A DNA stretch of 64,000 nt from Nesterenkonia halophila (GCF_009467795.1 NZ_WIAX01000018.1:1-64000); one strand, 5' to 3'. Positions 41,181 through 51,158 are shown, counted from the first letter of the stretch. Notes: a model not told the origin generated them from the letters alone. A program made the numbers and translations.

Positions 41181-43727
41181 TCACCGGGGCGCCGGGTCCA
41201 GCGGATCCTGCTCCACATGCCGCTCGTGGACGCGCCAGGCCCCCTCGACGACGCCGGCGCCGAGGATGGAGGCGACGAAGGCCGCCGCGAGCAGCTCCGG
41301 GCCGGGCATCTCGAACAGGTGGTAGCGCTGGGAGACCGGCAGCAGCAGGATCACCGCCAGCAGCCCGTACATCGCCGCGACGAGGACGATCCGCGGAACG
41401 GTCATCGGCCGCAGCGCCACGGCCAGCACCCACAGTCCGATGACCGTCAGAGCCAACGTCGAGGCCGTCTGCACGGCGGAGGCGGATTCGTCGAGCATGC
41501 GTCCGGCGATGCTGACGGCGATGACGCCCAGGCAGATCGCCGCGGCCATCGGCACCGAGAACAGCACTGATCGTCGCAGGAATCCGGGACGGTAGCGCCG
41601 GGTGTTGGGCATCAGCGCCAGGAAGAACGCCGGGCAGCCGATCATCAGGAAGTCCACTGTGGAGAACTGCCGCGGCAGGAACGGGAACTCCCAGAACAGC
41701 AGCCCGCAGAACAGCCCCAGCAGGATCGCGTAGAGCGTCTTGGTCAGGAACAGATGGGCGACGCGCTCCGTGTTGGCGATGACCTTGCGGCCCTCGGCGA
41801 CGACGTCGGGCAGCCGGTCGAAGCGTCCGTCGAGCAGCACCATGCGCGAGACGGCCTTGGTCGCCGGGGCGCCGCTGCCCATCGAGATGCCCAGATCCGC
41901 GCTCTTCAGCGCCAGCGCGTCGTTGACACCGTCGCCGGTCATCGCGACCACGTGGCCGTTGGCCTGCAGCGCCTGGACCATCGAGCGCTTCTGCTCCGGA
42001 GATACCCTCCCGAAGACCTGGTGGGCGGCCATCGCGCGGCGCAGCCCTTCGGGGTCGTCGGGCAGCTCGGAGGCGTCGACGCCGTGGCCGTCTACCTCCA
42101 TGCCGACTTCGCGGGCGACGGCGGCGACAGTGCGCGGGCTGTCGCCGGAGATCACCTTCATCTCCACGTGCTGGCGGGAGAAGTACTCCAGCGTCGAGCG
42201 CGCGTCGGGGCGGATGTTCTCCTTGAATGTCAGCAGCGCCACCGGTCGCAGCTCATCGGGCAGCCGCTCGCCGCGGCCGAGCTCGCCGGTCGCGCCGGGC
42301 ACCACCGGACCGTGCAGCGGAGCGTGGGCCAGGATCATGGTGCGCAGTCCGCGGTCGGCGACCTCCTCGGTGCGGTGCAGCAGCTCGTCGACGGCGACGC
42401 CGGCGGCGGTCGTCGGCGCGCGCAGCAGCTCGGGCGCGCCGAGCACCCAGTGGCCGGCCAGCTCGCCGGCGTCGTCGGCGAAGGTCACCGCCGACCAGCG
42501 CCGTGCCGAGGAGAACTGCACCTGGGAGGTCTCCCGGTGACGCGGCAGCGCACGGAAGGGCCCGCTCAGCGCCGCCGCGGTGGCGTTGGCGGACTCGTCG
42601 GCGCCGAACCAGGCCAGCACCTGCTGCCAGGGCTCGGTGCCCTCCAGCGCCGTCGACGATCGCTTCGTCGCCGGCGCCGGACGACCGGCGGCGTCGAGCG
42701 GCTCGGCGCCGTGGAAGGCGATGGTCCCGTCGGTGAGCGTGCCGGTCTTGTCCAGGCCGACGACGTCGACCCGGGCGAGGATCTCCACCGCCGGCTGCTC
42801 CTGGATCAGCACCTGCGACTGGGCGAGCTTCACCGCTGCGACGGCGAAGGCGATGGTGGTCATCAGTGCCAGCCCGGCCGGGATCATCGCCGTCACCGAG
42901 GAGACGGCGGTGACCATCGCCTCGCGCCACTGGCCGTCGCGCCAGGCCTCGCCCCAGCCGCCGAAGGCCTGCATCTGCCCGTTGAGCACGACGACGACGA
43001 TGGGCAGCAGCACGATCGACAGCCAGAAGGCCACGCGTTCCAGCGCCCGGCGCAGCTCGGAGTTGATCTTCTGGTAGCGCTTCGACTCGGCGGCCAGCCG
43101 CACCGCGTGGGCAGAGTCGCCGACGGCGGTGACCTGGAAGCGCCCGGATCCGGCCAGCACTGCAGTGCCGGAGAGCACGCGGTCGTCGCGGCGTTTGGGC
43201 ACCGCGTCGGACTCGCCGGTGAGCATCGACTCGTCGACGTCGAGGCCGGCGGAGGAGAGCATCACTCCGTCGGCGGGGATCTGGTCGCCGCGGCGCAGCT
43301 CGACCACGTCGTCGAGCACGATGTGTTCGCGGTGGATCTCCACCAGCATGCCGTCGCGGAGGACGTGGATGTCGTCCTGGTGCAGCAGTGCGATGGCGTC
43401 GAGCTTGCGCTTGGCGCTGTACTCCTGGAAGAGCCCGATGATCACGTTGGCCACCGCGGAGATCGCGAAGAGCAGGTCCAGCCAGCGGCCCAGCAGGATG
43501 ATCACCAGCGCGCAGGCGCCGATGATCAGGTTGAACAGGGTCATCAGGTGGGTGCGCAGGATCTCCAGCACGGAGCGCGAGGTGGTGTGCGGCTGCACGT
43601 TGGCCAGCTGGAGCCGCTGGCGCTCCGCCACCTGCAGCGAGTTCAATCCGCGGGCCTCCAGGGCGGCAGGATCGACGGGCGACCGCTGGGCGGCGGGGTC
43701 GCTCTCGTCGGTCTTCTCTACGGCCAC
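41181..43727 (-). CDS. P-type cation-transporting ATPase, CtpE-like
   Basis: An 848-residue pump. Actuator motif MLTGESDAVPK, phosphorylation motif DKTGTLTDG (about residue 305) and hinge MTGDGVNDALALKSADLGISMG are intact. Ten helices are predicted. It lacks N-terminal metal-binding domains and the CPC motif of heavy-metal pumps. The pattern fits the actinobacterial CtpE group, where calcium uptake has been reported; the ion here is inferred. The start is GTG 43727. The 127 bases to the amidase gene hold nothing recognisable. Confidence 0.9.
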   Translation of the reverse strand: MAVEKTDESDPAAQRSPVDPAALEARGLNSLQVAERQRLQLANVQPHTTSRSVLEILRTHLMTLFNLIIGACALVIILLGRWLDLLFAISAVANVIIGLFQEYSAKRKLDAIALLHQDDIHVLRDGMLVEIHREHIVLDDVVELRRGDQIPADGVMLSSAGLDVDESMLTGESDAVPKRRDDRVLSGTAVLAGSGRFQVTAVGDSAHAVRLAAESKRYQKINSELRRALERVAFWLSIVLLPIVVVVLNGQMQAFGGWGEAWRDGQWREAMVTAVSSVTAMIPAGLALMTTIAFAVAAVKLAQSQVLIQEQPAVEILARVDVVGLDKTGTLTDGTIAFHGAEPLDAAGRPAPATKRSSTALEGTEPWQQVLAWFGADESANATAAALSGPFRALPRHRETSQVQFSSARRWSAVTFADDAGELAGHWVLGAPELLRAPTTAAGVAVDELLHRTEEVADRGLRTMILAHAPLHGPVVPGATGELGRGERLPDELRPVALLTFKENIRPDARSTLEYFSRQHVEMKVISGDSPRTVAAVAREVGMEVDGHGVDASELPDDPEGLRRAMAAHQVFGRVSPEQKRSMVQALQANGHVVAMTGDGVNDALALKSADLGISMGSGAPATKAVSRMVLLDGRFDRLPDVVAEGRKVIANTERVAHLFLTKTLYAILLGLFCGLLFWEFPFLPRQFSTVDFLMIGCPAFFLALMPNTRRYRPGFLRRSVLFSVPMAAAICLGVIAVSIAGRMLDESASAVQTASTLALTVIGLWVLAVALRPMTVPRIVLVAAMYGLLAVILLLPVSQRYHLFEMPGPELLAAAFVASILGAGVVEGAWRVHERHVEQDPLDPAPR

Positions 43728-43854
43728 TGCGCTTGAACCTCACTGACGCTTCGACGGACGAGCCGGCGTCGATCCTCGATCGACCCGGCCATTCTATGCG
43801 CGCCCGTCGCCGTCCACGTCAGCCTGCAGGGTGATCCGACGTTCCGGTCGCGTC

Positions 43855-45372
43855 TCAGCCGGGAGGGACGGCACTCTGCGGGCGAACCGTCTCGAGCGCC
43901 GCGCCGAGCGCGAAGACCGTGGCCTCGTCATACGGGTGGCCGACGATCTGCAGCCCGACCGGGACCCCCGCGTGGAGACCGGCCGGCATCGAGAGCGCGG
44001 GACACCGGTTGGCCACGTTGAAGGGCACGGTCATATGGGCCTCCCAATAGTGCTCCACGCGCCGGTCCGGGCCGTCGGCGACGTCATGGACGTCGAGTCC
44101 CCGGAGGAACGTGCTCCCCGCTGGCAGCGAGGCGACGGCCGAGACGGGCGTCAGGAGCGCATCCGCCCCGTCCATCGCCACGGCGAGTTCGGCCTGCATC
44201 CGCTGTTCACGGTCGAGCGTCTCGAACAGCGAGAGGCGAGCGGCATGGGCACGAGCATCCTCGATGAACTGTCGCGTGTAGTCCTCGGCCGTTCCCTCCC
44301 GACCGCGCAGCAACCGGCTCATCCCGTCGGCCAGCAGGTGGCCGAAGTGCGCCATCGTGGTCCGGCGGATCTCCGCGGTCGTCCACGGCAGATCGACCAC
44401 GACGACGTCGACGCCGGCCCCCTCGAGCGCCGCGACGGCACCATCGACCTGCCGGCGCACTCCGCGCTGGACGGGGTAGTCGCCCAGGGTCGGGGCATAG
44501 GCGATCCGTCGGCCGCGCAGGCTCTCGAGGGCGGCCTCGCCACCGGGGACGGAGACGGACGAGGTGGGCACCGTGGCGTGGTCTTCGGGATGGACGCCGC
44601 GGATGACGTCGGTGAGCAGGGCGACGTCGGCCACGGTCCGGGCCATGGCTCCGTCGCCGCGGTACCAGTCGGCGGCGAAGACGCCGGATCCGGGCACCGC
44701 ACCGTAGGGACCCTTGTAGCCGACGACGCCGGTGAATGCCGCCGGCAGACGGGTGGAGCCGGCGATGTCCGAGGCCGTGGCCAGCGGGGTCATCCCCGCC
44801 GCCAGCGCCGCCGCGGCTCCGCCCGAGGATCCTCCGGGAGTCAGCCCGCGGTCCCAGGGATTGCGGGTGGTTCCCCAGAGGTCGGTGTGTGTGAAGGTCG
44901 CGCAGGAGAACTCCGGGGAGGTCGTGCGGCCGTGGATGACCCCTCCGTGGTCGCGGATGCGCCGCACGATCGGATGATCCCGCGCGGCGACGGCGTCTGC
45001 GTGGGCGCGCATCCCCTGGCTGTGCGAGTGCCCGGCGAGACCATGTTTCTCCTTGGTCGCCACCGGCAGCCCGAGCAGTCGGCGCCCCGGCACCGATGCA
45101 CCGCGCCGCCCGAGACGCGCATAGTGGGCGTCGGCTGCGGCCGCCGCGCTCCGGGCCTCCTCCCCCAGCACCTCCATGAAGGCGTTGATCGGCCGTGGGT
45201 GGTCGGAGTCCGCATCGATGCGGGCTATCAGGTGATCCAGGTACTCGCTGGGTGCCAGCTCACGGCGGGCGAACATCCCCAGCACCTCGACCGCAGGGGC
45301 GCGCTCGAGCCCTTCGCCCCCTGCCCCGGTCCCTGCCGGTCGCCGGGGCGCTCCGTCCGTCGCCGCGCTCAT
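43855..45372 (-). CDS. Amidase (amidase-signature family)
   Basis: A 505-residue hydrolase. The Ser-cisSer-Lys triad is recognisable: Lys in VATKEKHGLAG, Ser-Ser in GGSSGGAAAALAAGM, and the nucleophile region SDIAGSTRLPAAF. This is the GatA/amidase-signature fold. It is the last gene of a minus-strand operon with an N-carbamoyl hydrolase and two symporters; ATG 45372 overlaps the hydrolase stop (ATGA). It may cut an amide upstream of, or parallel to, the ureido substrate. Confidence 0.9.
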   Translation of the reverse strand: MSAATDGAPRRPAGTGAGGEGLERAPAVEVLGMFARRELAPSEYLDHLIARIDADSDHPRPINAFMEVLGEEARSAAAAADAHYARLGRRGASVPGRRLLGLPVATKEKHGLAGHSHSQGMRAHADAVAARDHPIVRRIRDHGGVIHGRTTSPEFSCATFTHTDLWGTTRNPWDRGLTPGGSSGGAAAALAAGMTPLATASDIAGSTRLPAAFTGVVGYKGPYGAVPGSGVFAADWYRGDGAMARTVADVALLTDVIRGVHPEDHATVPTSSVSVPGGEAALESLRGRRIAYAPTLGDYPVQRGVRRQVDGAVAALEGAGVDVVVVDLPWTTAEIRRTTMAHFGHLLADGMSRLLRGREGTAEDYTRQFIEDARAHAARLSLFETLDREQRMQAELAVAMDGADALLTPVSAVASLPAGSTFLRGLDVHDVADGPDRRVEHYWEAHMTVPFNVANRCPALSMPAGLHAGVPVGLQIVGHPYDEATVFALGAALETVRPQSAVPPG

Positions 45373-46685
45373 GCCGTCGCGCTCCCACCGGGCGCGACGT
45401 CGTCGAGATCGCCGACCACCAGGCGACGCAGGACTCCGGTGAGCACGGACAGGCCGGACACCATGTCCGCATCGGAGGTGCACTCCCGCTCGCAGTGCGA
45501 GACTCCGTCGATTGACGGCACGAAGAGCATCACCGACGGAGCCACCCGATTCATGGCCACGGCATCGTGCCCCGCCAGCGTCGCCAGCACTGCGGACTCC
45601 AGCCCGTCGTCCCGAGCTGCCTTCTCCGCGAGGTCGACTCCTGCGGCAGGGAACCGCTGCACCGGCCGGACGTCGAAGTCCTCCGAGCGGACCTCCACGC
45701 CGCGGTCCGCGGCGACCTCCCGGAACCGGTCGAGCAGCAGCCGCCGTGCACGGTCGACGTCCTCGGCCCGATCCGCCCGCAGGTCCACGACGAGGTCCAC
45801 CTGTCGCGGCACGACGATCGGCGAGTTCGGCTCCACGTCGAGCTGCCCGACCGACGTGACGATGCTCTCCGGCGGGAACGACTCGACCACGGACTCGACG
45901 GCGAGCACCACCTGGGCGGCGGCCGTCAGCGCGTCGCGTCGGTCGGCCATCAGCGTCGCACCGGTGTGCGACTGCTCGCCGACCACGCTGACGAGCAGCT
46001 TCTGGGTGTGCCAGCTGCGGTCCACCACGCCCACGGGGATGCCCGACCGCTCCAGGCGACGCCCCTGCTCGATGTGGATCTCAGCGTAGGCCGCCGCCGT
46101 CGGGCCGGGCGTCCTCCCGCGCCGCCCGGTCGCCTCCAGGGCCTCGGCCACCGTGGTGCCGTCCGGGTCCCGCGTCCGCAGCGCGGTGTCCAGGTCCAGC
46201 AGGCCGGCGTGGACCGAGCTGCCCATGATGGAGGGCGCGAAGCGCGACCCCTCCTCGTTGAACCAGTCGACCACCGCCACGTTGTGCCGAGGCGACAGCG
46301 TTCCGGCCGCGACGTCGGCGTCGACCGCGGCAGCCGCATGCAGCGCGGCGACGACGCCGTAGGTGCCGTCGAAGCGTCCGCCCAGCGGTTGGCTGTCCAG
46401 ATGCGAGCCCACAAGCACGAACGGTGCTCCGGGGATCCACTCCCGACGGGCGAACAGGGTGCCGATCCCGTCCGCGGCGACGGTGAATCCGAGCTCCTGC
46501 GCCCGCTCCTCGAACCAGTCGCGCACCGCCCCATGCTCGGGCGTGCCCGCCTGGCGGTCGATGCCGCCGCCCGACATCGCGCCGAAGCGTGAGGTGTGGT
46601 GGAAATCCCGGAGGAAGGCGGATGCGGAGCGTGCCGGCGAGTCCTCGCGTCCGGCGGTCTCGTGGGTGGAGATGGAGTCGTTCAT
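45369..46685 (-). CDS. M20-family N-carbamoyl amino acid hydrolase
   Basis: A 438-residue metal-dependent amidohydrolase related to beta-ureidopropionase, N-carbamoyl-L-amino acid hydrolase and allantoate amidohydrolase. Metal ligands and family motifs: GSHLDSQPLGGRFDG, WFNEEGSRF, EIHIEQG, and GEQSHTGATLM. The reaction releases CO2 and NH3 from a carbamoyl amino acid. Nearby beta-alanine-type aminotransferase and semialdehyde dehydrogenase genes make N-carbamoyl-beta-alanine a good candidate substrate; this is inference. AGAAAGGG precedes the ATG. Confidence 0.88.
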   Translation of the reverse strand: MNDSISTHETAGREDSPARSASAFLRDFHHTSRFGAMSGGGIDRQAGTPEHGAVRDWFEERAQELGFTVAADGIGTLFARREWIPGAPFVLVGSHLDSQPLGGRFDGTYGVVAALHAAAAVDADVAAGTLSPRHNVAVVDWFNEEGSRFAPSIMGSSVHAGLLDLDTALRTRDPDGTTVAEALEATGRRGRTPGPTAAAYAEIHIEQGRRLERSGIPVGVVDRSWHTQKLLVSVVGEQSHTGATLMADRRDALTAAAQVVLAVESVVESFPPESIVTSVGQLDVEPNSPIVVPRQVDLVVDLRADRAEDVDRARRLLLDRFREVAADRGVEVRSEDFDVRPVQRFPAAGVDLAEKAARDDGLESAVLATLAGHDAVAMNRVAPSVMLFVPSIDGVSHCERECTSDADMVSGLSVLTGVLRRLVVGDLDDVAPGGSATA

Positions 46686-46744
46686 GGGACGGGCCCTTTC
46701 TCTCGGGGGCGGCGGGGCGGCGGCGCGCGGTCGCCCCGGCACGG

Positions 46745-48277
46745 TCAGTCGGCGGCGGAGCGCTCCGCCGCATCGTCGGAATCGTCGGCGTCGTCGGCCG
46801 CCCAGCGTTCGTCGTCGAAGTCTCGGGCCCGGGAAGAGATCCGGGCCATGATCCCCGCGTCGCGGGACCTGGTGAGGAGACTGACGACGACGAACACGAC
46901 GATGTTCAGCAGCAGCGAGAGGAGACCGGCGCCGCCGGAGGCGAACGGCGCCGGGACCATGGTCGGAAGCGCGGTGAACAGGATCAGCGATCCCACGCCG
47001 GCCGTGAGTCCGGAGACGGCTCCGGAGATGCTGGCGCGCGTCCAGAACAGGGCTCCGAGCGTCGGCACGATGACCTGGGCGAGGCCGGCGAAGGCGACGA
47101 GGCCGATGGTGACCAGCAGGCCCGGCACGTAGAGGGTCATGACGTAGGCGATGGCGGAGAACACCAGGATCGCCCAGCGCCCCACCCAGACCCGGCGGCT
47201 CTCCGGCAGGTTCTTCTGCACGTATTTCTCGTGGAAGTCGACGGTGTAGCTCGCCGCCATCGCGTGGACCTGGGAGTTGGCCGTGGACATCGCGGCCGCC
47301 GCACCGCAGGCGATGAGCACCAGCGCCAGCGCGATCGGCGCGTAGTCCAGCAGCATCCGGGGCAGGACCTGGTCGGCCTGGTCGACGTCGGGATCCAGGA
47401 CCACCGCGGCGTTGCCGATCAGCATCGATCCCACGTAGCTGATCGCCGCCAGGCCCAGCAGGAAGGGCATGAGGTCGAAGAGCCGCGGAGACTTCGTCGC
47501 ATACATCCGGGTCCACATCTGCGGTCCCATGAAGGCTCCGAGCGGCGTGACGACGAACATCGAGATCCAGGCCATCCAATCGCCGTCGGCGAGGATGAGG
47601 TGCTCGGGACGCACCTGCTCGATCTGATCGAACATCGTCCCCATCCCGCCGACTTCGCCGACCAGGAAGATCCCGGCGCTGATCATTCCGGTGAAGAGCA
47701 GCACGCCGTAGAAGACATCCGTCCACGCCACGGCCCGCAGACCGCCCGACCAGACATAGATGATGATGACGAGGTAGAACAGCAGGCCCGCCAGCCAGAA
47801 CGGCAGGACTCCGTCGGAGGCCACCTCCATCAGGTAGGCCCCTCCGGTCAGCTGGATCTGCAGATGCGGCAGGGTGAAGACCAGCAGGATGACCGCGATG
47901 TACGTGCCCAGCTTCCGGGATCCGTAGAGGCCGACGAAGAAGTCCCGCGGCGTGACGTATCCTCCACGCTTGCCGTGGAACCAGATGCGCTTGCCGACCA
48001 GGTAGTACATCACGCCGAAGAAGATGTTCCACGCGATGGCGGTCCAGTACAGCGGCCCGTCCAGATAGAAGCTGGCGTTCGAGCCGAGGAAGGCGAACGC
48101 GCTCCACCAGGTGGCCGCCACGGTGAAGAACACCGCCACGGATCCCATGCCGCGCCCCTGGACGAAGAAGTCTTCGGCGGTGGCCGTGGCCTTCCGTGAG
48201 GCGACGGCCCCCATCGCGAGGGGCACGAGCAGGAAGCCGGCGATGACCAGCAGTCCGATGACCTCCGTGCTGGTCAT
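46745..48277 (-). CDS. Sodium:solute symporter (SSS family)
   Basis: A 510-residue protein with about 13 helices. SSS features include GRGMGSVAVFFTVAATWWSAFAFLG near helix 2-3 and the AAAMSTANSQVHAMAASYTVDF segment. It couples Na+ entry to uptake of an organic solute, probably the operon substrate. A small DUF3311-like membrane protein gene lies directly upstream and overlaps it (ATGA). The last 40 residues are acidic. Confidence 0.92.
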   Translation of the reverse strand: MTSTEVIGLLVIAGFLLVPLAMGAVASRKATATAEDFFVQGRGMGSVAVFFTVAATWWSAFAFLGSNASFYLDGPLYWTAIAWNIFFGVMYYLVGKRIWFHGKRGGYVTPRDFFVGLYGSRKLGTYIAVILLVFTLPHLQIQLTGGAYLMEVASDGVLPFWLAGLLFYLVIIIYVWSGGLRAVAWTDVFYGVLLFTGMISAGIFLVGEVGGMGTMFDQIEQVRPEHLILADGDWMAWISMFVVTPLGAFMGPQMWTRMYATKSPRLFDLMPFLLGLAAISYVGSMLIGNAAVVLDPDVDQADQVLPRMLLDYAPIALALVLIACGAAAAMSTANSQVHAMAASYTVDFHEKYVQKNLPESRRVWVGRWAILVFSAIAYVMTLYVPGLLVTIGLVAFAGLAQVIVPTLGALFWTRASISGAVSGLTAGVGSLILFTALPTMVPAPFASGGAGLLSLLLNIVVFVVVSLLTRSRDAGIMARISSRARDFDDERWAADDADDSDDAAERSAAD

Positions 48278-48552
48278 GACCGCCCCCCACCGTTCGTCGC
48301 CGCGTCCGGGCCGACGTCGTCGACCTCCTCCGGCCCTCGGCGTCCCCAGCGGGTCCGGTGGCCGACGTACAGCACCACGCACATGAGGAACCAGATCACC
48401 ACAGTGAAGCCGTAGATGAACGGCATCCCGAGGATCCTCGGCTCCGCCATGTCATGGAAGAACAGGACCCCGGGGAACTCCATCAGGGCGAAACCCGCCA
48501 CGATGCATGTCCACAGGGTCACGGCCGTGCGAGTCGGTCGGCGACCGGCCAT
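48274..48552 (-). CDS. Small membrane partner of the symporter (DUF3311-like)
   Basis: A 92-residue protein with two helices (about 10-32 and 46-66) and a polar tail. Small two-helix proteins of the DUF3311/DUF485 type commonly precede SSS symporter genes and are thought to assist them. ATGA overlap with the symporter start. GAGGAGGGCC precedes the ATG, and a 12-nt tandem repeat lies just upstream. Confidence 0.75.
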   Translation of the reverse strand: MAGRRPTRTAVTLWTCIVAGFALMEFPGVLFFHDMAEPRILGMPFIYGFTVVIWFLMCVVLYVGHRTRWGRRGPEEVDDVGPDAATNGGGRS

Positions 48553-48572
48553 ATCTCGGCCCTCCTCGTATT

Positions 48573-48620
48573 GTTCTCTGCGTCGTTCTCTCCGTCGGTC
48601 TCTGCGTCGATGTCTGCAGT
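48573..48620 (-). repeat. 12-nt tandem repeat upstream of the small membrane protein
   Basis: Three units of the type GACGCAGAGAAC read on the minus strand (48608-48573), with a degenerate fourth to 48620. They lie just before the ribosome site of the 48552 gene, within a 123-base gap inside the operon. Confidence 0.7.
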
Positions 48621-48675
48621 GGTGATCTCGAGCTGGTGCGCTCTGCACCGACCGGGCGACCGGAAGCCGCACGTC

Positions 48676-49269
48676 TCAGCCCCGGAAGGCGTAGTGCCGG
48701 CCGGAGACGGCGTCGACGACGACCTCCACCGGCCGTCCGCTCACCGAGCCGGTGACCCACCAGTTCGGTTTCCCCACCACCAGCGGGTCCCGCCGCAGCT
48801 CGAAGGACGACCCCGATCCGAGCCGGCGACGCCGCAGCAGCACGCTGGTGAGCAGCCGGCGGGCGGTCCCCACGGCCTCGTCCACCGTCACGCGGGCGAC
48901 GGGCGGCCCGAAACGCGCGGCCCCGTCGCGAACGTCGCGTGCGCTGTACCCATCGAGCTTCGCGAGCTCCTCGACCGGGACGAAGGGCACCTCCGTCCAA
49001 GGTTCGACGACGAAGGCGCGGCCGCCGACCAGATCGACCAGGGCATGCGCCGCCCCCTCGCGCCGGCGACGGTGCCATGCGAGCTCGACGGCGAGCATGG
49101 GGTGCAGGTAGAGCCGGGCCTGCAGGGCCGCGGAGGCGCCGGCCCGGCCGAGCCGCGCCCTCACCCGTTCCCGCGCCTGATCGGCGTCGACGGCGACCGG
49201 CCAGGCCAGCCGCGGGGCACCCGGCGTGCCGGAGGCCGGCGCCGCGTCGGTCAGCAGCTTCTCAGCCAC
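48676..49269 (-). CDS. Hypothetical protein between the two symporter pairs
   Basis: A 197-residue soluble protein with no recognised family. The start is taken as GTG 49269, overlapping the end of the upstream symporter by eight bases. A region rich in Arg and Ala (about 25-65) is followed by GGRAFVVEPWTEVPFVPVEEL and a C-terminal strand-rich segment ending VEVVVDAVSGRHYAFRG, faintly like a PepSY repeat. Its position inside the operon suggests a role in transport or in handling the substrate. Confidence 0.6.
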   Translation of the reverse strand: MAEKLLTDAAPASGTPGAPRLAWPVAVDADQARERVRARLGRAGASAALQARLYLHPMLAVELAWHRRRREGAAHALVDLVGGRAFVVEPWTEVPFVPVEELAKLDGYSARDVRDGAARFGPPVARVTVDEAVGTARRLLTSVLLRRRRLGSGSSFELRRDPLVVGKPNWWVTGSVSGRPVEVVVDAVSGRHYAFRG

Positions 49270-50818
49270 GGGCGTCCCCGCTCTCGACACTCGGCCGCTG
49301 GGTCGCCAGCGTCGGATCCTCGCCGAGCACGAGCCGCGCCGGCACCGGGCCGACCCGGGAAGTCTCCTCCACGGCGCGCCGCACCCGCTCGGGCACCGGA
49401 GCGATCCGGCGCGTGGCCAGCGAGACCACCACGATGGTGGCCGTCGAGCACAGGATGCCCACGACCATCGCGTCGACGCCGAGGGCGTCGGCCGAGCCCA
49501 TCAGCTCGGCGGAGACGGCACCTGCCGTCCCAGCGAGCATGGAGGAGATGGCCCCGGCGGTGTTCGCGCTCTTCCACCAGACCGCGCACACATAGGCCGG
49601 CACGAAGGCCGCGCCGAGCACCGACGTGGCGAAGACGACGATGTCGAAGACGCCCGGCGGCCGGGCCATCGCCAGCACCAGGCCGATCACCGCCAGCACC
49701 AGGATGGTCAGCCGTGAGACCCTCACCGAGGCCTTCTCCGACATGTTCTTCTGCACGAAACGGCCCCAGAGGTCCTGGGAGGCGATGGTGCCTGCTTGCA
49801 GCAGCAGGGCGTCGGCGGTGGACATGATCGCCGCCATGATGGCGGCCATCACCAGGCCCACCGCGTACGCCGGCAGCACGGTCTCGGCGACCCGGAAGAT
49901 CGCCATCTCCGGGTCTTCCAGGTTCGGCACGATCAGCAGCGCCATCATGCCCACCAGGTAGGCTCCCGGGATGAAGAGCAGGTTGAAACCGGTCGCGTAG
50001 AGACCCGCGCGGCGTGCGACGGAGGGCCGGCGCATGGACATGTGGCTGACGTTGACGTGGGGCCAGCCCATGTATCCGATCGAGAAGACCAGCAGCGCTC
50101 CGAGGATGATCCCCCACTGGCCGGCGAACTCTCCGTCGGCGCCCCACATGGTCAGCAGGTTCTCGTTGATGGCGCCCAGCGCCTCGTGGCCGGCGGTGAG
50201 GCCCCCGACGTGCTGCAGCGTCGCCACCAGGATCCAGAGCATCCCGATGACCAGGATGATCGCCTGCACGAAGTCGGTGTAGGCGACCGCCAGGTACCCG
50301 CCCATCAGCGTGTAGCCGACGATGACGCCGATGGCGATGACCAGCGCCAGGTCGAGGTCCAGACCGGTGACCATCGCCAACCCCTGGCCGCCGGCGAGCA
50401 GCTGAGCCAGCACATAGAAGAACATGCAGAACAACGCGATCGGCGCGGCGACCGCCCGCGTCCAGACCGAGGGGTACCGATGCTCCAGATAGCCGATGGA
50501 GGTGATCGAGCCGAGCAGCTGCGAGAGCTTGCGCATGCGTCGGCCGAGCACCGACAGGTTGAGTACGCCGCCGCCCAGATCGCCGAGGGCGTACCACATC
50601 GAGTAATAGCCCTGGCTGTAGCCGAGTCCTCCGGCGCCGAGAAACATGTAGCCCGACATCGAAGTGCTCTGGAGACGCAGAGCAGTCACAGCCGGACCCA
50701 GGCGCCGGCCGCCGAGCAAGTATCCTTCACGATCCGAGCTGCTGATGCGCGAGACCCAGGCTCCGATGCCCAGCAGAACGAGGAAGTAGACGATCAGGAA
50801 CGTGATCTCGATGTTCAT
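49262..50818 (-). CDS. Second sodium:solute symporter (SSS family)
   Basis: A 518-residue protein with about 13 helices. Features: GGRRLGPAVTALRLQSTSMSGYMFLG and AAIMAAIMSTADALLLQAGTIASQDLW, typical of the proline/pantothenate-like SSS group. It is distinct from the symporter at 46745, so the operon may import two related solutes. ATG 50818 overlaps the stop of a 56-residue membrane-protein gene (ATGA). Confidence 0.92.
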   Translation of the reverse strand: MNIEITFLIVYFLVLLGIGAWVSRISSSDREGYLLGGRRLGPAVTALRLQSTSMSGYMFLGAGGLGYSQGYYSMWYALGDLGGGVLNLSVLGRRMRKLSQLLGSITSIGYLEHRYPSVWTRAVAAPIALFCMFFYVLAQLLAGGQGLAMVTGLDLDLALVIAIGVIVGYTLMGGYLAVAYTDFVQAIILVIGMLWILVATLQHVGGLTAGHEALGAINENLLTMWGADGEFAGQWGIILGALLVFSIGYMGWPHVNVSHMSMRRPSVARRAGLYATGFNLLFIPGAYLVGMMALLIVPNLEDPEMAIFRVAETVLPAYAVGLVMAAIMAAIMSTADALLLQAGTIASQDLWGRFVQKNMSEKASVRVSRLTILVLAVIGLVLAMARPPGVFDIVVFATSVLGAAFVPAYVCAVWWKSANTAGAISSMLAGTAGAVSAELMGSADALGVDAMVVGILCSTATIVVVSLATRRIAPVPERVRRAVEETSRVGPVPARLVLGEDPTLATQRPSVESGDARG

Positions 50819-50985
50819 CGTCGCACGCCTCCCTCGTCGGAACCGTCCACGGACGTCGCGTCGTCGTAATCGGCGTCCTCGACGACCCACCTGCGGGTAC
50901 TCAGGTAGAACACCAGGGTGTAGACGACCCAGAAGCCCATCACCACCCCCATGATCACCGTGGTGCTCATCGGCAGTCCGAACAT
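50815..50985 (-). CDS. 56-residue membrane protein preceding the second symporter
   Basis: The frame starting at ATG 50985 (MFGLPMSTTVIMGVVMGFWV) encodes one clear helix and an acidic tail. GGAGGTGG lies upstream. It overlaps the symporter start (ATGA), mirroring the pair at 48552/48277. It is the first gene of the operon. The 289 bases upstream hold the likely operon promoter and the palindrome at 51139. Confidence 0.65.
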   Translation of the reverse strand: MFGLPMSTTVIMGVVMGFWVVYTLVFYLSTRRWVVEDADYDDATSVDGSDEGGVRR

Positions 50986-51138
50986 GGTGACTGCACCACC
51001 TCCATAGTCGGGACCAGACTCCTGCAGAGTGGCCACATCGACAGTCCAGCGATGTGACTCACTCCACATTCTGCTGCGCCCATCCTGCCGCATCGCCTCA
51101 CGGGCGTCCGGGGCAGACTGTCACCCGATGACCCTCCT

Positions 51139-51158
51139 GCTTTACAAGATGTCAAAGC
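51139..51158. promoter_or_regulatory. Imperfect palindrome upstream of the symporter operon
   Basis: GCTTTACAAGATGTCAAAGC is a palindrome with one mismatched pair and includes TTGACA on the minus strand. It lies about 155 bases before the first operon gene, where an operator or a -35 element is expected. No clear -10 is seen. Confidence 0.4.
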
